DNA of 19,858 nt from Syntrophomonadaceae bacterium (lineage in GTDB: Bacteria > Bacillota > Dethiobacteria > DTU022 > UBA8154), in assembly GCA_007122565.1 (NCBI GenBank), contig SKTJ01000252.1:1-19858 (forward strand). The letters run 5' to 3'. The notes below the pieces were generated by a model, which had not been told where the DNA came from, made no database searches, and was given only the letters and a program-made list of their open reading frames with translations. The translations under genes and the position numbers were made by a program. Below, in pieces: positions 1 through 6,175 of this stretch; within the stretch, counting starts at the first letter, position 1; the number at the start of each line of letters is the position of its first letter.

Positions 1-254
1 ACGGGCGTTCAATTATTACCGAGGCTGATTTCCAGGAACCCAGGCAGAGTAAAGTGTATACTGCCGAAGGAATTTTTCAGGGACTGGCCGACAACCATAC
101 AGTAGAAATAGAAATTAACGGCGTGCCCAGAGCCTTTGCTCTCGATGAGGACATTTCCTTCACTGGCTTTACAGAAGGGGGAGAAATCTTTATCGCTTAT
201 CAGGAAAACGAACAGGGCAGGCAGGAAATAATTAAAATCGAAAAGATTTTTTAG
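1..254 (+). CDS. 3' end of an unrecognised protein, cut by the left edge
   Basis: The frame is open from the first bases of the window to a TAG at 252-254, so this is the C-terminal part of a longer protein; the GTG at 54 is probably internal. The visible tail of about 84 residues reads as a small beta-rich module (GIFQGLADNHTVEIEINGVP, then acidic and aromatic strands, ending KIEKIF). It has no cysteines, no membrane segment and no catalytic motif I can name. Similar short all-beta tails occur at the ends of Firmicute envelope proteins, but that comparison is from general familiarity only. A clear terminator follows at 296-330, which supports this being the true end of a transcription unit. 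No function is assigned. Confidence 0.6.
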   Translation, partial: GRSIITEADFQEPRQSKVYTAEGIFQGLADNHTVEIEINGVPRAFALDEDISFTGFTEGGEIFIAYQENEQGRQEIIKIEKIF

Positions 255-295
255 ACCTGAATTCCATCCTTTGAAAAACCTGCTCTAAAATATTG

Positions 296-330
296 CAGCA
301 GAGGGTAACACAACACCTCTGCTGTTTTAT
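296..330 (+). terminator. Rho-independent terminator after the left-edge gene
   Basis: Nine-base-pair perfect stem CAGCAGAGG (296-304) with CCTCTGCTG (316-324), an 11-nt loop, then TTTTAT. It lies about 40 bases after the stop codon at 254, on the same strand. Confidence 0.85.
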
Positions 331-391
331 GTACGTTGGAAAAGCATGATCTGAGTTGCTTAGTTTTTTGATAATTCCATTATATAATTTG

Positions 392-400
392 TGATATAAT
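392..400 (+). promoter_or_regulatory. Extended -10 promoter for the 54-aa ORF
   Basis: TGATATAAT at 392-400 is a perfect extended -10 element (TGnTATAAT). No good -35 lies at 17-18 bp spacing; a TTGATA at 368-373 is 21 bp away. Transcription would start near 407, about 70 bases before the TTG-initiated small ORF at 475. Confidence 0.5.
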
Positions 401-474
401 AATTAAGCTTAATCTTGGGAAGAAGTTATATTTTGCCCTGATGAAGGAGAATATGGAAAAGGAGATTTCTTGAA

Positions 475-639
475 TTGAAATATCTAGATCTAAAAATTGC
501 CGATTTAGAAGAGAAAATTGATGATGTCCTGAAACGTTGGCCTTTTCACTCTGTCAAGCCTGCCCAAATCCAAGAACTTGAGGCCCTGGAGTTAAAACTG
601 GAAGAACTGCAAAAACAGAAAATAGCACAACAAAAATGA
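475..639 (+). CDS. Small charged helical protein, 54 aa, hypothetical
   Basis: The ORF runs from TTG 475 to TGA 637-639. A GGAG at 461-464 lies 10 nt before the TTG, and an extended -10 promoter lies upstream, so the unusual start is well supported. The product begins MKYLDLKIADLEEKIDDVLK, has a central RWPFHSVKPAQ segment and ends in a Leu/Glu/Lys-rich helix. It is probably two helices around a Pro turn, forming a short coiled coil. I recognise the overall style (RWPxHSVxP followed by LExLExxL) as that of small conserved Firmicute proteins of unknown function, but no role can be given. The stop codon sits inside the stem of the convergent terminator at 632-661. An overlapping upstream mini-ORF (ATG 441 to TGA 471) codes for only 10 residues and is probably not a gene. 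Confidence 0.6.
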   Translation: MKYLDLKIADLEEKIDDVLKRWPFHSVKPAQIQELEALELKLEELQKQKIAQQK

Positions 640-661
640 TGTGGGAAAGTGACCCACATCA
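632..661 (-). terminator. Terminator for the cyclophilin gene, shared with the small ORF
   Basis: Nine-bp perfect stem TGATGTGGG (637-645) with CCCACATCA (653-661) and a 7-nt loop. Read on the minus strand the stem is followed by TTTTTGTTG, so it terminates leftward transcription from the cyclophilin gene. There is no T-run on the plus side, so it is a weaker terminator for the 54-aa ORF, whose TGA lies within it. Confidence 0.75.
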
Positions 662-697
662 TAGCTTGCCCAGGCAAAACTGGTATTCACAAACTTA

Positions 698-1441
698 TTA
701 AACCTTTGCCGGCGGGCCGTATTCCACGCCAAACTGCTCCACCCTCACCTGCCTGATGCGCTCATCTTCCAGGGGCTTGTCGGCTTGGCCCGTGGGCACA
801 GCCACAATCCTGTCCACTTCATCCATACCTTCAATCACCGTTCCAAAAACGGCATAATCCCCGTCCAGGTCCGGCCTTTCGGCAACTGTTATGAAAAACT
901 GAGAGCCCGCAGAGTCGGGCACATCGGTCCGGGCCATGGAAATAACCCCCCGTTTGTGCACCAGCTCATTCGCAAATCCGTTAGCCGTAAACTCCCCCCT
1001 GATCGCATATCCGGGCCCGCCCCGTCCCGTCCCGTCAGGGTCACCTCCCTGGATCATAAAACCGGGGATTACGCGGTGAAAGATGACACCATCATAAAAC
1101 CCTGCCTCTGCCAGAGCAATAAAATTTTTAACCGTGTTGGGGGCGTTTACAGGATCCAGCTCCACCTCGATGATACTGCCGTTTTCCATCTCGATAGTAG
1201 CCACCGGTTTCGGTTGACCCACGTATTCCTCTCCGCTCGAAATTTCCTCTCCCGTATCATTATCATTATTTGCGTCACCGTTTGTGTCACCGTTCCTGAG
1301 CATAAAAAATAAAGCCACAACCAGCACCAATACCATAACCAGCAGGGCATTCCGGGAAATTCCCCGACGTTGCTTCACAGGTTCCTTCAAATTCCCCTTT
1401 TGCAAACCGGACTTTTTCTTTCCCGACTTCTTCTTAGCCAT
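698..1441 (-). CDS. Membrane-anchored cyclophilin-type peptidyl-prolyl isomerase
   Basis: Catalyses cis-trans isomerisation of Xaa-Pro bonds, probably to help proteins fold at the outer face of the membrane. The 247 residues hold a Lys/Arg-rich start (1-30), one hydrophobic anchor (about 31-48), an acidic Asn/Asp/Gly linker (50-72) and a cyclophilin domain (about 78-237). Family motifs are clear: FHRVIPGFMIQGGDPDGTGRGGPGY from 121 with the catalytic Arg at 123, and FFITVAERPDLDGDYAVFG from 182. The position equivalent to human CypA Trp121 is Asp191, so cyclosporin binding should be poor, as in many bacterial cyclophilins. The positively charged start and uncleaved anchor favour a type II membrane protein over a secreted lipoprotein, because no lipobox Cys is present. 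The start has GGAGGAG about 8 nt upstream. It lies 87 bp after the aminotransferase on the same strand and has its own terminator. Confidence 0.93.
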   Translation of the reverse strand: MAKKKSGKKKSGLQKGNLKEPVKQRRGISRNALLVMVLVLVVALFFMLRNGDTNGDANNDNDTGEEISSGEEYVGQPKPVATIEMENGSIIEVELDPVNAPNTVKNFIALAEAGFYDGVIFHRVIPGFMIQGGDPDGTGRGGPGYAIRGEFTANGFANELVHKRGVISMARTDVPDSAGSQFFITVAERPDLDGDYAVFGTVIEGMDEVDRIVAVPTGQADKPLEDERIRQVRVEQFGVEYGPPAKV

Positions 1442-1528
1442 ACCTTCTCTCCTCCGTAACGCCTGATTAAATACAAATTAATTAGTCTTATACTTCTCTA
1501 ATAGACTGAAAAATCCTTTCTAAGTTAT

Positions 1529-2824
1529 TTACTTATTTTCTAGCTGCGTAATCGCTTCATCTAATACATGAAAGGCTGCTTCCAATTCGTTTTCAGAAAT
1601 TACTAAGGGCGGTTGTATCCGTATGATATTGCCATAGATACCACCTGTACCCACTAACACACCCTTTTGTCTGCAAAGTTCCTGAATACTTGCAGTTTCC
1701 CGGGACGCCGGTGTTTTCATTTCATCTTTAACTAATTCTATACCGATCATTAAACCTTTGCCCCTCACATCCCCGATCAGTTTATGTTTTGGTTGTAACT
1801 GCTTCTTTAATTTTTCCATAATCTTAATCCCTTTTGCTGCAGCAACTTCACTCAGATTATCCTCTTCCAAAACCTCAATGTTTGCCAGTGCGGCGGCACA
1901 GGATACTGGATTTCCACCAAAGGTGGATAAGTGGTCGCCTGGTTTAAATGATGCAGCTATCTCTTCCGTAGTGATAAATGCACTTAAGGGGAACCCTCCC
2001 GCTATACCTTTAGCGAATGCAACTATATCCGGTTCAAAATCCCAGTCATATACGGCCAAAAGCTTACCGCACCTGCCGAAACCTGTTTGCACTTCATCGG
2101 CAATAAATAAAATATCATACTTAGCCAATATCTCTTTTACTTTTTCGAAATATCCCTTTGGTGGGACAATGATGCCCCCTTCTCCCAATACGGGCTCGGC
2201 AATAAATGCAGCCACAGAACCACTGGTTTCAAGATTTATAATGTTTTTAATATATGTAGCGCACTTAAACTCACAGCTTTCCACGGATAAGTCAAAGGGG
2301 CACCTGTAACAGTACGGAAAAGGGGCAAAGGAAACCCCGCTGTTATAAGGGCCGCCCTGACGTTTCCTGCCGCTGTTTCCCGTAATACTTAAAGTGGCAT
2401 TTGTCCGTCCATGAAAAGAAGCTTGCAGGGCAATAAATTCATACTTGCCCGTAAATTGCTTGGCGATTCTTAATGCTCCCTCAACTGCTTCTGCTCCACT
2501 ATTGGAAAAGAAGGTCTTTGACAGATGCCCGGGCGTTATTTGCGCCAACTTCTCTGCCAATAAAGCAGGTGGCTCTGACTGATAAATATATGCAGCGCAG
2601 TGAATAAACTTATCTATTTGTGCTTTCGCAGCCGCTACAACCTTTTTGTTTCTATGGCCTACATTATTAACAGAGATACCGGAAAAACAGTCAATATATT
2701 TACTGCCATTAATATCATAAATTGTTGAACCTTCTGCCCTGTCCACCACAACGTCTGCAATTCCCTTTACCATGTGCAAATTAATATATTTTTTATACTT
2801 TTCCTTAATATCCATGCCAAACAT
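1529..2824 (-). CDS. Class III PLP-dependent aminotransferase (beta-amino acid/GABA type)
   Basis: Transfers an amino group between an amine or omega-amino acid and a keto acid using pyridoxal phosphate. The 431 residues are full length for class III transaminases. Visible motifs are SNSGAEAVEGALRIAK (107-122, phosphate site), SFHGRT (136-141), IADEVQTGFGR (241-251, cofactor Asp243) and AKGIAGGFPLSA, with the Schiff-base lysine probably Lys272. A cysteine-rich stretch CYRCPF...ESCEFKC (172-188) resembles that of AGXT2-like (alanine-glyoxylate / 3-amino-2-methylpropionate) aminotransferases, which I know from the family. The gene starts 10 bp after the ferritin-like gene, which in turn follows an acylating semialdehyde dehydrogenase, so beta-alanine or 3-aminoisobutyrate is the likeliest amine donor. 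GABA, acetylornithine or taurine remain possible. A second in-frame ATG at 2815 is an alternative start, because the purine-rich AAGGAAGGGGGG upstream could serve either. Confidence 0.88.
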   Translation of the reverse strand: MFGMDIKEKYKKYINLHMVKGIADVVVDRAEGSTIYDINGSKYIDCFSGISVNNVGHRNKKVVAAAKAQIDKFIHCAAYIYQSEPPALLAEKLAQITPGHLSKTFFSNSGAEAVEGALRIAKQFTGKYEFIALQASFHGRTNATLSITGNSGRKRQGGPYNSGVSFAPFPYCYRCPFDLSVESCEFKCATYIKNIINLETSGSVAAFIAEPVLGEGGIIVPPKGYFEKVKEILAKYDILFIADEVQTGFGRCGKLLAVYDWDFEPDIVAFAKGIAGGFPLSAFITTEEIAASFKPGDHLSTFGGNPVSCAAALANIEVLEEDNLSEVAAAKGIKIMEKLKKQLQPKHKLIGDVRGKGLMIGIELVKDEMKTPASRETASIQELCRQKGVLVGTGGIYGNIIRIQPPLVISENELEAAFHVLDEAITQLENK

Positions 2825-2834
2825 ACCCCCTTCC

Positions 2835-3272
2835 TTATTCCGGTGCCATGCCTTTAAGCACAGCCTGACGCTGCTCCCTTTTTTGGGCTACCTTCTTAAA
2901 AGCCCGGGGCACATCAGCCATGAGAGACATGGACTGTTCTGCCCCATCCTCATAAAATGCCACCATTTTAGCTTCAAGCTCCAGTGCTTTTTTCAGCCCT
3001 TCTTTCAGGGAAATGCCTGGTACCATCTCCAGTTTCAACCGGTACGGTTCCGGATCCAGGTCAAAGGCAAATCCACCCTCCAGGGCATCGGAAATGACGG
3101 AATAATAAGCTCTTTTGATTTGCGCAATAAACTTTTCATTCTCTTTGGCAAAGGCCAGAAATTGTTCGCCGGCCTCAGGGTATGCCGTGGCAAGCTCCCG
3201 GTAGAAGCTGCTTCCTGCTGTCTCCATCTCTCTGGACATACTAATTACTTCCGATGCTGTGTTCAGTCTCAT
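2835..3272 (-). CDS. Degenerate ferritin-like (rubrerythrin-fold) protein
   Basis: Encodes 145 residues predicted as a four-helix bundle with the heptad pattern of rubrerythrin/ferritin-like proteins. Helix 1 carries REMETAGSSFY (14-24) and helix 3 ALELEAKMVAFYED (96-109), each with the usual Glu (17 and 100). The two ExxH pairs that complete the di-iron site are altered: E46-KF-Ile49 and E133-QR-Gln136. If the alignment by eye is right, both metal-binding histidines are missing and redox activity is doubtful. I chose ATG 3272 because GGGAG lies 10 nt upstream and the ferritin-like part begins there; the frame stays open to 3356, but that extension is a Gly/Ser/Asp low-complexity run overlapping the end of the dehydrogenase gene. 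It sits between an acylating dehydrogenase and an aminotransferase in one operon, so it may serve that pathway. Role unknown. Confidence 0.7.
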   Translation of the reverse strand: MRLNTASEVISMSREMETAGSSFYRELATAYPEAGEQFLAFAKENEKFIAQIKRAYYSVISDALEGGFAFDLDPEPYRLKLEMVPGISLKEGLKKALELEAKMVAFYEDGAEQSMSLMADVPRAFKKVAQKREQRQAVLKGMAPE

Positions 3273-3303
3273 GCCCCCACTGCTCCCTCCATTAGAACCA
3301 TCT

Positions 3304-4806
3304 TTAGAACCATCTTTCGATGACCACTTTGCTTTCTGTAAAAAAGCGTATGGCATCCTTTCCCTGTGTATGCAGCACCCCGTAAAAAGAATCTTTCATC
3401 CCGCTGAACGGGAAAAATGCCATCGGTGCAACGATCCCCACATTGATCCCCACATTACCGCTTTCCACCTCAAAGCGGAACTGCCGCGCACTGTTTCCGC
3501 TTGCGGTAAATATGGCATCACCGTTGCCAAAGTTGCTCTCATTACAAATCTTTATGGCCTCATCCAGGTTTTTCACTCGCATTACGCTCATCACCGGACC
3601 AAATATCTCTTCCCGGGCAATGCGCATATCCAGCTCCACATTTTCGAAAATGGTGGGGCCGATGAAGCAAGTGTCGGGGTAATCATCCTTGATCTTAACG
3701 TTCCTGCCATCGAGGAGCACTTTTGCCCCCTCTTCCATACCGCTCTCGATAAACTTAAGTACATTTTCCTTTTTTGCCTTGTCCCGGATTGGACCCATTT
3801 GCACCGATTCGTCCAGACCGTTTCCGATAACCATTTTCTTGGCCAGGGCCACCGTTTGATCCATAAAGTTCCGGTAAAACTTGTCATCCTCACCCACAAT
3901 GATCAGGTTAGCCCCCGCCAGGCAGCGCTGTCCCGTGTTACCGAAGAAGGATGTAAAAAGGGCGGCAATCGTCCGGCGCACATCACAGTCTGGCATAATG
4001 ACCATGAAATTTTTGGCGCCTCCCTGGGCGATCACCCGTTTTTGTGTTTTGCCGCAGCCTTCGTAAATAGTCTTGGCCACGGGCGTTGAACCGACAAAGG
4101 TAAGGCCCTTAATCCGGGGGTGCTCAATCATCCCGTTCACCACTTCACGCCCGCCGTTGACCACGTTCCATACCCCCGGGGGAAAGCCTGCTTCCTCTAC
4201 TAATTCGGCCAGCTTCATCTGGCTGAACGGAACCTCACTGGAGGGCTTGATCACGACCGTATTGCCTGTGGCCACTGCATAGGGTGCGGACCAGAGGGGA
4301 ATCATGAAAGGAAAATTAAACGGGCCGATAATCCCGAAAACGCCCAGCGGCGTGCGGACAAGGTATTCATCCATCCCCGTAGCGATGTTTTCCAAGTGTT
4401 CTCCCATCTGCAGGGAGGCGATGCCGCACGCTACCTCAACATTTTCAATGCCCCGCCGCGTCTCGCCGCGGGACTCGTCGATGGTCTTACCATGCTCCTG
4501 GGTTTGAATACGGCTCAGTTCCTCAAAATTCTCCTCCAGCAGCTCCTTCAACTGGAAAAGATAGCGGGCCCGTGCCGGCGGCGGTGTAGACCGCCAATCG
4601 GGGAAAGCATCCTGTGCGGCCTGAACCGCCTCGTCCAGTTCCTCACGCGTGGAGACGGGTACCTTGCCAATCACCTGATTATTGAGAGGGTTCACCACGT
4701 CAAGGATTCTACCCTTGGAGTCCACCCATTCATCATTAATGTAATTTTGAACACTGGTTATATTCTTGATCGGCTCTTCAAGAATTGCCAAAATACATCC
4801 CCCCAT
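3304..4806 (-). CDS. mmsA: CoA-acylating methylmalonate/malonate-semialdehyde dehydrogenase
   Basis: Oxidises (methyl)malonate semialdehyde with NAD+ and CoA to propionyl- or acetyl-CoA, releasing CO2, in valine, beta-alanine, pyrimidine or inositol breakdown. It has the full 500-residue length. Motifs are GPFNFPFMIPLW (161-172, Asn164 oxyanion), the nucleotide-binding FVGSTPVAK (237-245), FGNTGQRCLAG (288-298) with catalytic Cys295, REEIFGP (398-404), and the family ending FPFSGMKDSFYG...QGKDAIRFFTESK (465-493). The general-base Glu of hydrolytic aldehyde dehydrogenases is replaced in AQGGAKNFMVIMP (260-272), as expected for the acylating MmsA/IolA branch. ATG 4806 has no ribosome binding site; TTG 4791 follows GGGGGG by about 7 nt and may be the real start, which would remove five residues. 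It is first in the operon with the ferritin-like and aminotransferase genes. No inositol genes are present, so an iolA role is less likely. Confidence 0.9.
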   Translation of the reverse strand: MGGCILAILEEPIKNITSVQNYINDEWVDSKGRILDVVNPLNNQVIGKVPVSTREELDEAVQAAQDAFPDWRSTPPPARARYLFQLKELLEENFEELSRIQTQEHGKTIDESRGETRRGIENVEVACGIASLQMGEHLENIATGMDEYLVRTPLGVFGIIGPFNFPFMIPLWSAPYAVATGNTVVIKPSSEVPFSQMKLAELVEEAGFPPGVWNVVNGGREVVNGMIEHPRIKGLTFVGSTPVAKTIYEGCGKTQKRVIAQGGAKNFMVIMPDCDVRRTIAALFTSFFGNTGQRCLAGANLIIVGEDDKFYRNFMDQTVALAKKMVIGNGLDESVQMGPIRDKAKKENVLKFIESGMEEGAKVLLDGRNVKIKDDYPDTCFIGPTIFENVELDMRIAREEIFGPVMSVMRVKNLDEAIKICNESNFGNGDAIFTASGNSARQFRFEVESGNVGINVGIVAPMAFFPFSGMKDSFYGVLHTQGKDAIRFFTESKVVIERWF

Positions 4807-4960
4807 TTTTATTAAAATAAGAATATTATTTAACTATTCGATATTGTAACAGTATTCCCTTTTTAAATTTCAGGAAGATTATTTCCGGCGAAACCGTTTG
4901 GCAAGAGGAAGGATTGTCAATTATATAGAGAATAATAATATAACGGGGATGATGTATATA

Positions 4961-5836
4961 ATGGATACAGTTACCCATGCCTTACTGGGACTTGCCACAT
5001 ATGGTGCCGTAAATAAAACAAAAATGGCACCGCCCATGAAAAGATCACTCCTGGTTGCTGCCGTAGCGGGAAGCCAGGTGCCTGATCTTGATGTGTTTAT
5101 CCAAATGACGGAAACAGGCAGGGTTATGTACCAAATGTGGCACCGGGGGATCACCCATTCCATCTTTATAGCTCCCCTTTGGGCCTGCCTCATCTATGCT
5201 GTCTGCTACTTAATCTGGAAAAGGAAAGATAGGATTATTTTTTATCTGGCCTTGGTCAATGTGTATCTGCACATCGGGTTAGACTCCCTGAACGCATGGG
5301 GCACAGGCATCCTGGAACCGTTCTCATCCATGCGGGCTACTATTGGCATCATCCCCATTATTGATTTCATCATTTTGGGAATTCTGCTCGTTGGTTATAT
5401 ATTGACCCGCTTATCTAAGAGTTACCCCCATCACAGAGTGTACAGGGGAGTTTGGTGTGCCATTGTTCTGTATGTGATCATACAGGGTACTCAGGGGTAT
5501 ATCATTCACCAGGAAGCAAAAGCCCACTACGACGAAGTAGCCCTGTCGGCAAGCTTCGTTCCATTGCACTTTACCGTCATCGGCAAAATTGACCATGTGG
5601 TTGAGATTTCCGACCGGACAGTCTGGCAGGAAAAGACAGTCAGGGAAACCCTTTACTCCAGTCAGGATGCGGACCTGCAGCTACTATTTGACCAAAATCC
5701 AAGAGCAGAAGTCTTAAAACAATGGGCTCCCTTCGTGGTAATCGTAGACGACGGTAAGCACCTGGGTATTCTCGACCCCAGATTTTATTACTCCGACCAA
5801 TCATTTCTATATGAATACATCGACGCCCCTTTTTAA
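4961..5836 (+). CDS. YdjM-type membrane-bound metal-dependent hydrolase
   Basis: Belongs to the YdjM/LexA-regulated inner-membrane hydrolase family (DUF457-like). Conserved residues typical of the family are visible: MDTVTHALLG with His6, SQVPDLD with Asp42 and Asp44, HRGITHS with His61 and His66, and HIGLDSLNAWG with His104 and Asp108. Together they would form a metal site at the membrane surface. Hydrophobic segments lie at roughly 68-85, 92-108, 128-149 and 160-182, followed by a soluble C-terminal domain to 291. I chose ATG 4961 because family members begin MDTxTHALLG; the frame is open further upstream (TTG 4898) without a convincing ribosome site. The substrate is unknown for the family. 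It is divergent from the mmsA operon and upstream of the riboswitch unit, which has its own promoter, so it is probably monocistronic. No LexA-like box was noticed. Confidence 0.85.
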   Translation: MDTVTHALLGLATYGAVNKTKMAPPMKRSLLVAAVAGSQVPDLDVFIQMTETGRVMYQMWHRGITHSIFIAPLWACLIYAVCYLIWKRKDRIIFYLALVNVYLHIGLDSLNAWGTGILEPFSSMRATIGIIPIIDFIILGILLVGYILTRLSKSYPHHRVYRGVWCAIVLYVIIQGTQGYIIHQEAKAHYDEVALSASFVPLHFTVIGKIDHVVEISDRTVWQEKTVRETLYSSQDADLQLLFDQNPRAEVLKQWAPFVVIVDDGKHLGILDPRFYYSDQSFLYEYIDAPF

Positions 5837-5912
5837 ACTATTAGCTAATGTAAATCTCTTGTCTATCCGCCCAATTCCTGTTGCTATTATGTCATTTATT
5901 ATATGTTGCTTC

Positions 5913-5941
5913 TTTACAAAATAATGTAAATAATTTATAAT
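5913..5941 (+). promoter_or_regulatory. Sigma-A-type promoter for the riboswitch transcript
   Basis: TTTACA (5913-5918), a 17-bp spacer, and TATAAT (5936-5941). Transcription would start near 5948, about 23 bases before the riboswitch aptamer, which fits well. Confidence 0.8.
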
Positions 5942-5970
5942 ATGGTAAGGGTTTTATAAAAAACCAACTG

Positions 5971-6062
5971 CATGCTTACCGAAAGGGCAAACCTGTCGTA
6001 AGGCAGGGACGCAAAACCATGGGTCCAATTGTATGGATCGCCAGGTCGCCGAAGTGGAGCAT
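5971..6062 (+). promoter_or_regulatory. Cyclic-di-GMP-I (GEMM-I) riboswitch aptamer
   Basis: Conserved GEMM-I blocks occur in order: AGGGCAAACC (5984-5993), a stem CCTGTC/GGCAGG closed by the GNRA tetraloop GTAA (5992-6007), GGGACGCAAAACC (6006-6018), a GGTCC/GGATC helix, and GGTCGCCGA (6044-6052). P1 can form between TGCTTAC (5973-5979) and GTGGAGCA (6054-6061) with one bulged G. The base aligned with Vc2 G20 is G, which in characterised members favours c-di-GMP over cGAMP. The aptamer lies between a good promoter and the start of a secreted Ig-like protein at 6176. Class I c-di-GMP switches are known to control motility, adhesion and envelope genes, which fits. Confidence 0.94.
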
Positions 6063-6125
6063 TTTTTTGTTCCACTGGTTGAATTCATTTTTGGAGGTGA
6101 TATTACAACCAGTGAGCAGTTTTTT
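6053..6125 (+). promoter_or_regulatory. Putative expression platform with mutually exclusive hairpins
   Basis: AGTGGA (6053-6058), the 3' strand of P1, can instead pair with TCCACT (6071-6076). TCCACT overlaps the 5' arm of a second hairpin, CACTGGTTG (6073-6081) with CAACCAGTG (6106-6114), which is followed 5 nt later by six T's (6120-6125). Ligand-stabilised P1 would free TCCACT and allow the second hairpin to form. That hairpin resembles a terminator, and its 24-nt loop holds a GGAGGTGAT. An OFF switch is the simplest reading, but direction cannot be fixed by eye. Confidence 0.55.
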
Positions 6126-6175
6126 ACCCTGCACGTTTTGCATCGATTTTTATTTTAAAAAGGAAGGTGATCAAA

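Noticed and set aside
383..388. Additional TATAAT upstream of the 54-aa ORF
   Set aside because: No -35 at suitable spacing and no extended -10; the element at 392-400 is better.
785..1312. Plus-strand ORF of 175 codons opposite the cyclophilin
   Set aside because: Antisense shadow; the cyclophilin motifs on the other strand are unambiguous.
698..1441. Cyclophilin as a lipoprotein
   Set aside because: There is no Cys in or after the hydrophobic segment, so no lipobox.
3273..3356. N-terminal extension of the ferritin-like protein (Gly/Ser/Asp-rich)
   Set aside because: It overlaps the dehydrogenase 3' end, is low complexity, and a better ribosome site serves ATG 3272.
3259..4089. Long plus-strand ORF of 276 codons opposite the dehydrogenase
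   Set aside because: It lies antisense to a clear MmsA gene with full motifs, has no ribosome site and no recognisable protein features.
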